From Thiocapsa roseopersicina (lineage in GTDB: Bacteria > Pseudomonadota > Gammaproteobacteria > Chromatiales > Chromatiaceae): a stretch of 64,000 bases of DNA. Positions 62,319-64,000 of the stretch are shown here, piece by piece. A model generated the notes under the pieces. The model ran no database searches and had not been told where the DNA came from. It was given only the letters and a program-made list of their open reading frames with translations. Within the stretch, counting starts at the first letter, position 1. Each line of letters begins with the position of its first letter. The position numbers and the translations under genes are program-made. The DNA is taken from assembly GCF_900106925.1 (NCBI RefSeq), contig NZ_FNNZ01000018.1:47521-111520 (forward strand), written 5' to 3'.

Positions 62319-62683
62319 TTCCAGTCCGGCGCTCGAACAAAGGTATTACGGGCATTCCATTCCGGCGATAGCATACCTAACTCACTGACAAGCCAGCCAC
62401 AACCGAGCAACGTGTCACCGGAGCTGACGGCACTCCTTTCAGGACCTGGCCCCGATCCGGTGCCCTCCCCACACCCATGCTCCACCTCCCCGCCCGGCCC
62501 ATCCCAATAAAGCGCCCCCATCTGCATACCCAGCAGTGCCTGCCTGAGTGTGGTCAGATCCGCCTTGCGCCCCTCGAGATGCCCAGGCTCGAAATGGCGC
62601 GCCAATGCTTCGCGATGCTCGGCGAGCGCCTGCAGCAAAACGAGCGCAGCCCGGTCGATCTGCTCGATGGATGAGTGTTGCAT
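62279..62683 (-). CDS. Hypothetical ORF downstream of fixX remnant
   Basis: The 134-codon frame begins 10 bp after the fixX stop. The first 60 residues (IDRAALVLLQALAEHREALA; LTTLRQALLGMQMGALYWDG) look like a genuine helical protein. The rest runs into duplicated repeat DNA (copy 2, 62310-62540) and is probably not native. No family is recognised. It may be a 3'-altered member of the fix operon. Confidence 0.4.
   Translation of the reverse strand: MQHSSIEQIDRAALVLLQALAEHREALARHFEPGHLEGRKADLTTLRQALLGMQMGALYWDGPGGEVEHGCGEGTGSGPGPERSAVSSGDTLLGCGWLVSELGMLSPEWNARNTFVRAPDWNCVHCPRNWNSTR
62310..62540. repeat. Duplicated segment, copy 2
   Basis: This is the partner of the segment at 61752-62020. It lies within the 3' half of the hypothetical ORF after fixX and borders the RAYT fragment, so the duplication and the RAYT relic probably have a common origin. 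Confidence 0.65.
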
Positions 62684-62693
62684 CCTCGTCGCC

Positions 62694-63118
62694 CTAGCCG
62701 AGCTTGTAGGCGACGCCGTAGCCGCAGAGCGATAGCGCCCAGCCGATGTTGAGGAAGGGGCAGCCCACCCGGCAGCTCCCGCATTCGAGACACGCCTGGT
62801 AGCCGACCATCACATGCCCCTGACGGTCCAGGCGATAGACACCGGCCGGGCAGAAGTCCAGGCAGGGCTTTGCCGCACAGGCTTGGCAGACCGCGGGTCC
62901 TTGATCCACAGGTGGGCGAATGCCTCGTCGACCTCGTATCGGACCGATCCGATCAGGGCATCTAGGCTCACGCGCGGCAGACCCGGGATCTCGCCTTCCA
63001 TCTCACGCTTCGGCATCCCTTGGGCCGTGAAATAGCGCAGCGCAGCGCCGTTCATGAAATCGACGTAGGTGCCAGTGACGTGCGGTGTGCTGTCGAGGAA
63101 GTCGGTCATGCGGCGATA
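62694..63118 (-). pseudogene. fixX: fixC tail joined to frameshifted fixX
   Basis: From 63118 the minus strand reads QYRRMTDFLDSTPHVTGTYV and LRYFTAQGMPKRE, like the C-terminus of FixC. Then VSLDALIGSVRYEVDEAFAH and LWIKD follow, like the start of the ferredoxin FixX, beginning with a GTG at 62971. Near 62896 the frame must change to continue VCQACAAKPCLDFCPAGVY and CLECGSCRVGCPF, the cluster ligands of FixX. One missing base explains this. FixX would pass electrons toward nitrogenase. Confidence 0.72.
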
Positions 63119-63440
63119 CTGCCTCGATCGCGCGGGCGATGACATAGGAGGTCGCGAGGGTATCGGCGCCGCCGAACTTGCGGTCGCAGAGCAGGATCGC
63201 CCGGTCCGCACCCTGCTCCACGCACTCCACGAGCGCCTCGGCGGCCTTCGGCGGACCCATGGTCAGCACCGTCACGGTGCCCCCGAAGCGCTCCTTCAGT
63301 CTGACCGCCATCTCCAGCGCATGTCGGTCGTAGGGGTTGATAACGGCCGGCACTCCTTCCCGGATCAAGGCGCCCGTCTCCGGGTCGATCCGGACATTGG
63401 TGATGTCCGGTACCTGCTTAATGGCAACGATCGTATGCAT
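63119..63440 (-). pseudogene. fixA: fixA, 5' fragment
   Basis: The first 107 codons read MHTIVAIKQVPDITNVRIDP, then NPYDRHALEMAVRLKERFGG and VTVLTMGPPKAAEALVE, a clear FixA (electron-transfer flavoprotein beta subunit), normally about 280 residues. Homology stops after ARAIEA near 63120. Downstream sequence is the FixC tail in another frame, so the rest of fixA, all of fixB and most of fixC are missing. Confidence 0.82.
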
Positions 63441-63628
63441 ATCCGAGCCTTGGACAGGATGCGGGTCCGAAACGGGGAATTGACGGTATCATTGTAGGCG
63501 GTCGCCGGCGAGCGCGCCCCGTGCCGACAGCGCGCAACGCAGCCCGCTATCGATCGAGACCGCTTTCCGTTGCCCGAGAGCACACCGCAGTGCGCCGAGC
63601 AGCGCTTCATCAACGCGAGTTGACGCCG

Positions 63629-64000
63629 ATGACCGACAAGCTCGATCAGGATCCGAAAGACCGCTCCGCCTGGTTGGCGAGCTACCTCGGCATATCGCAG
63701 TTCGTCCTCGTGTTGAGTTGGACGGTCTACGCCGTTTTTTTGCCCGATCTACTCGCGTCGGTCGGCATCGACAAACGCTGGAGCGGTTGGGTTCTTCTGG
63801 CCGATCAGGTGCTCTTCGCCTGTTTCGACATCGCAGCAGGTTTCGCCGCGGACCGTGGGTTCAGGGTCTTTGCCCGCCTTGCCCCCGTCGTCTTGGCGAC
63901 GACAGTGAGTGCGGTCAGCGATTTTGATGGTTTCGCGATCAAGTTGCGTGATAGGGGTCGGCGAAGCGCTCCCCCGGTCTCGCGCGGCCGGGGTGTGGGC
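63629..64000 (+). CDS. MFS transporter, N-terminal part (cut by window edge)
   Basis: The frame begins MTDKLDQDPKDRSAWLASYL and has two hydrophobic segments (GISQFVLVLSWTVYAVFLP and WVLLADQVLFACFDIAAGF) with the MFS-like loop AADRGFRVFARL. After about residue 97 (TTVSAVSDF) the sequence turns into a hydrophilic stretch (DGFAIKLRDRGRRSAPPV) that does not look like the third helix, so the gene may be interrupted near 63918. The frame is open at the window end. It diverges from the fixA remnant, with a 188-bp gap. Confidence 0.6.
   Translation, partial: MTDKLDQDPKDRSAWLASYLGISQFVLVLSWTVYAVFLPDLLASVGIDKRWSGWVLLADQVLFACFDIAAGFAADRGFRVFARLAPVVLATTVSAVSDFDGFAIKLRDRGRRSAPPVSRGRGVG

Noticed and set aside
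1..64000. tRNA, rRNA or riboswitch genes, including a cobalamin riboswitch before cbiX
   Set aside because: No cloverleaf-like segment or B12-box sequence was convincing by eye; a covariance-model search would be needed to exclude them.

Overview
The window looks like chromosome of a GC-rich, diazotrophic, hydrogen-metabolising gammaproteobacterium, most likely a purple sulfur bacterium (Chromatiaceae, Thiocapsa-like). This rests on nifU/nifS, a fixABCX remnant, a hupTUV hydrogen-sensor operon, anaerobic-type cobalamin genes, a periplasmic DsrE-like protein and the codon usage. No rRNA or tRNA gene was recognised.

Layout. 1-2 kb: 3' end of nifU, then nifS. 2-7 kb: cobalamin block cbiX, cobH/cbiC, cbiD, cobL (CbiE-CbiT fusion) and cobI. 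7-11 kb: hupT, hupU, hupV (H2-sensing kinase plus regulatory [NiFe] hydrogenase). 11-16 kb: a ParA-type ATPase with a basic disordered partner ORF, a broken DUF29 gene, a 1133-residue AsmA-like envelope protein with internal repeats, and a lipoprotein. 17-21 kb: a FimV/LysM-CLC channel fusion, a GNAT acetyltransferase, an Rpn/PD-(D/E)XK-like protein and a decayed second GNAT copy. 21.6-35.3 kb: a complete subtype I-G (formerly I-U) CRISPR-Cas locus (cas3, csx17, csb1, csb2, cas4-cas1, cas2) with a 29-repeat array. 35-43 kb: mixed housekeeping genes (DUF3131 protein, FmdB-type protein, gcvR, bcp, PIN-PhoH, DsrE-like, DUF4143 ATPase). 44-48.6 kb: glycogen debranching enzyme and a large glucosidase. 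49-52.6 kb: two secreted proteins of unknown function with compositional bias. 53-61 kb: two-component genes, a RAYT pseudogene and a transporter fragment. 61-64 kb: a BrnT/BrnA toxin-antitoxin pair, decayed RAYT-type DNA, a collapsed fixABCX operon and the start of an MFS transporter.

The most interesting part is the CRISPR-Cas locus. Two toxin-antitoxin modules sit inside the cas operon. A class I FicTA pair lies between cas3 and csx17: a 62-residue VbhA-like antitoxin carrying the inhibitory motif SMAFEG, then a Fic toxin with HPFEDFNGRTTR. The cas3 frame never closes before fic, so a Cas3-Fic fusion can be read through the out-of-frame antitoxin gene. The second module is an RHH-MazF pair on the opposite strand between csb2 and cas4-cas1.

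A second theme is small repeats. One family of about 84 bp has ends TAAACCGCG/CGCGGTTTA and directly supplies the stop codon of at least three genes. RAYT-type REP palindromes also occur, one of them inside the clc coding sequence.
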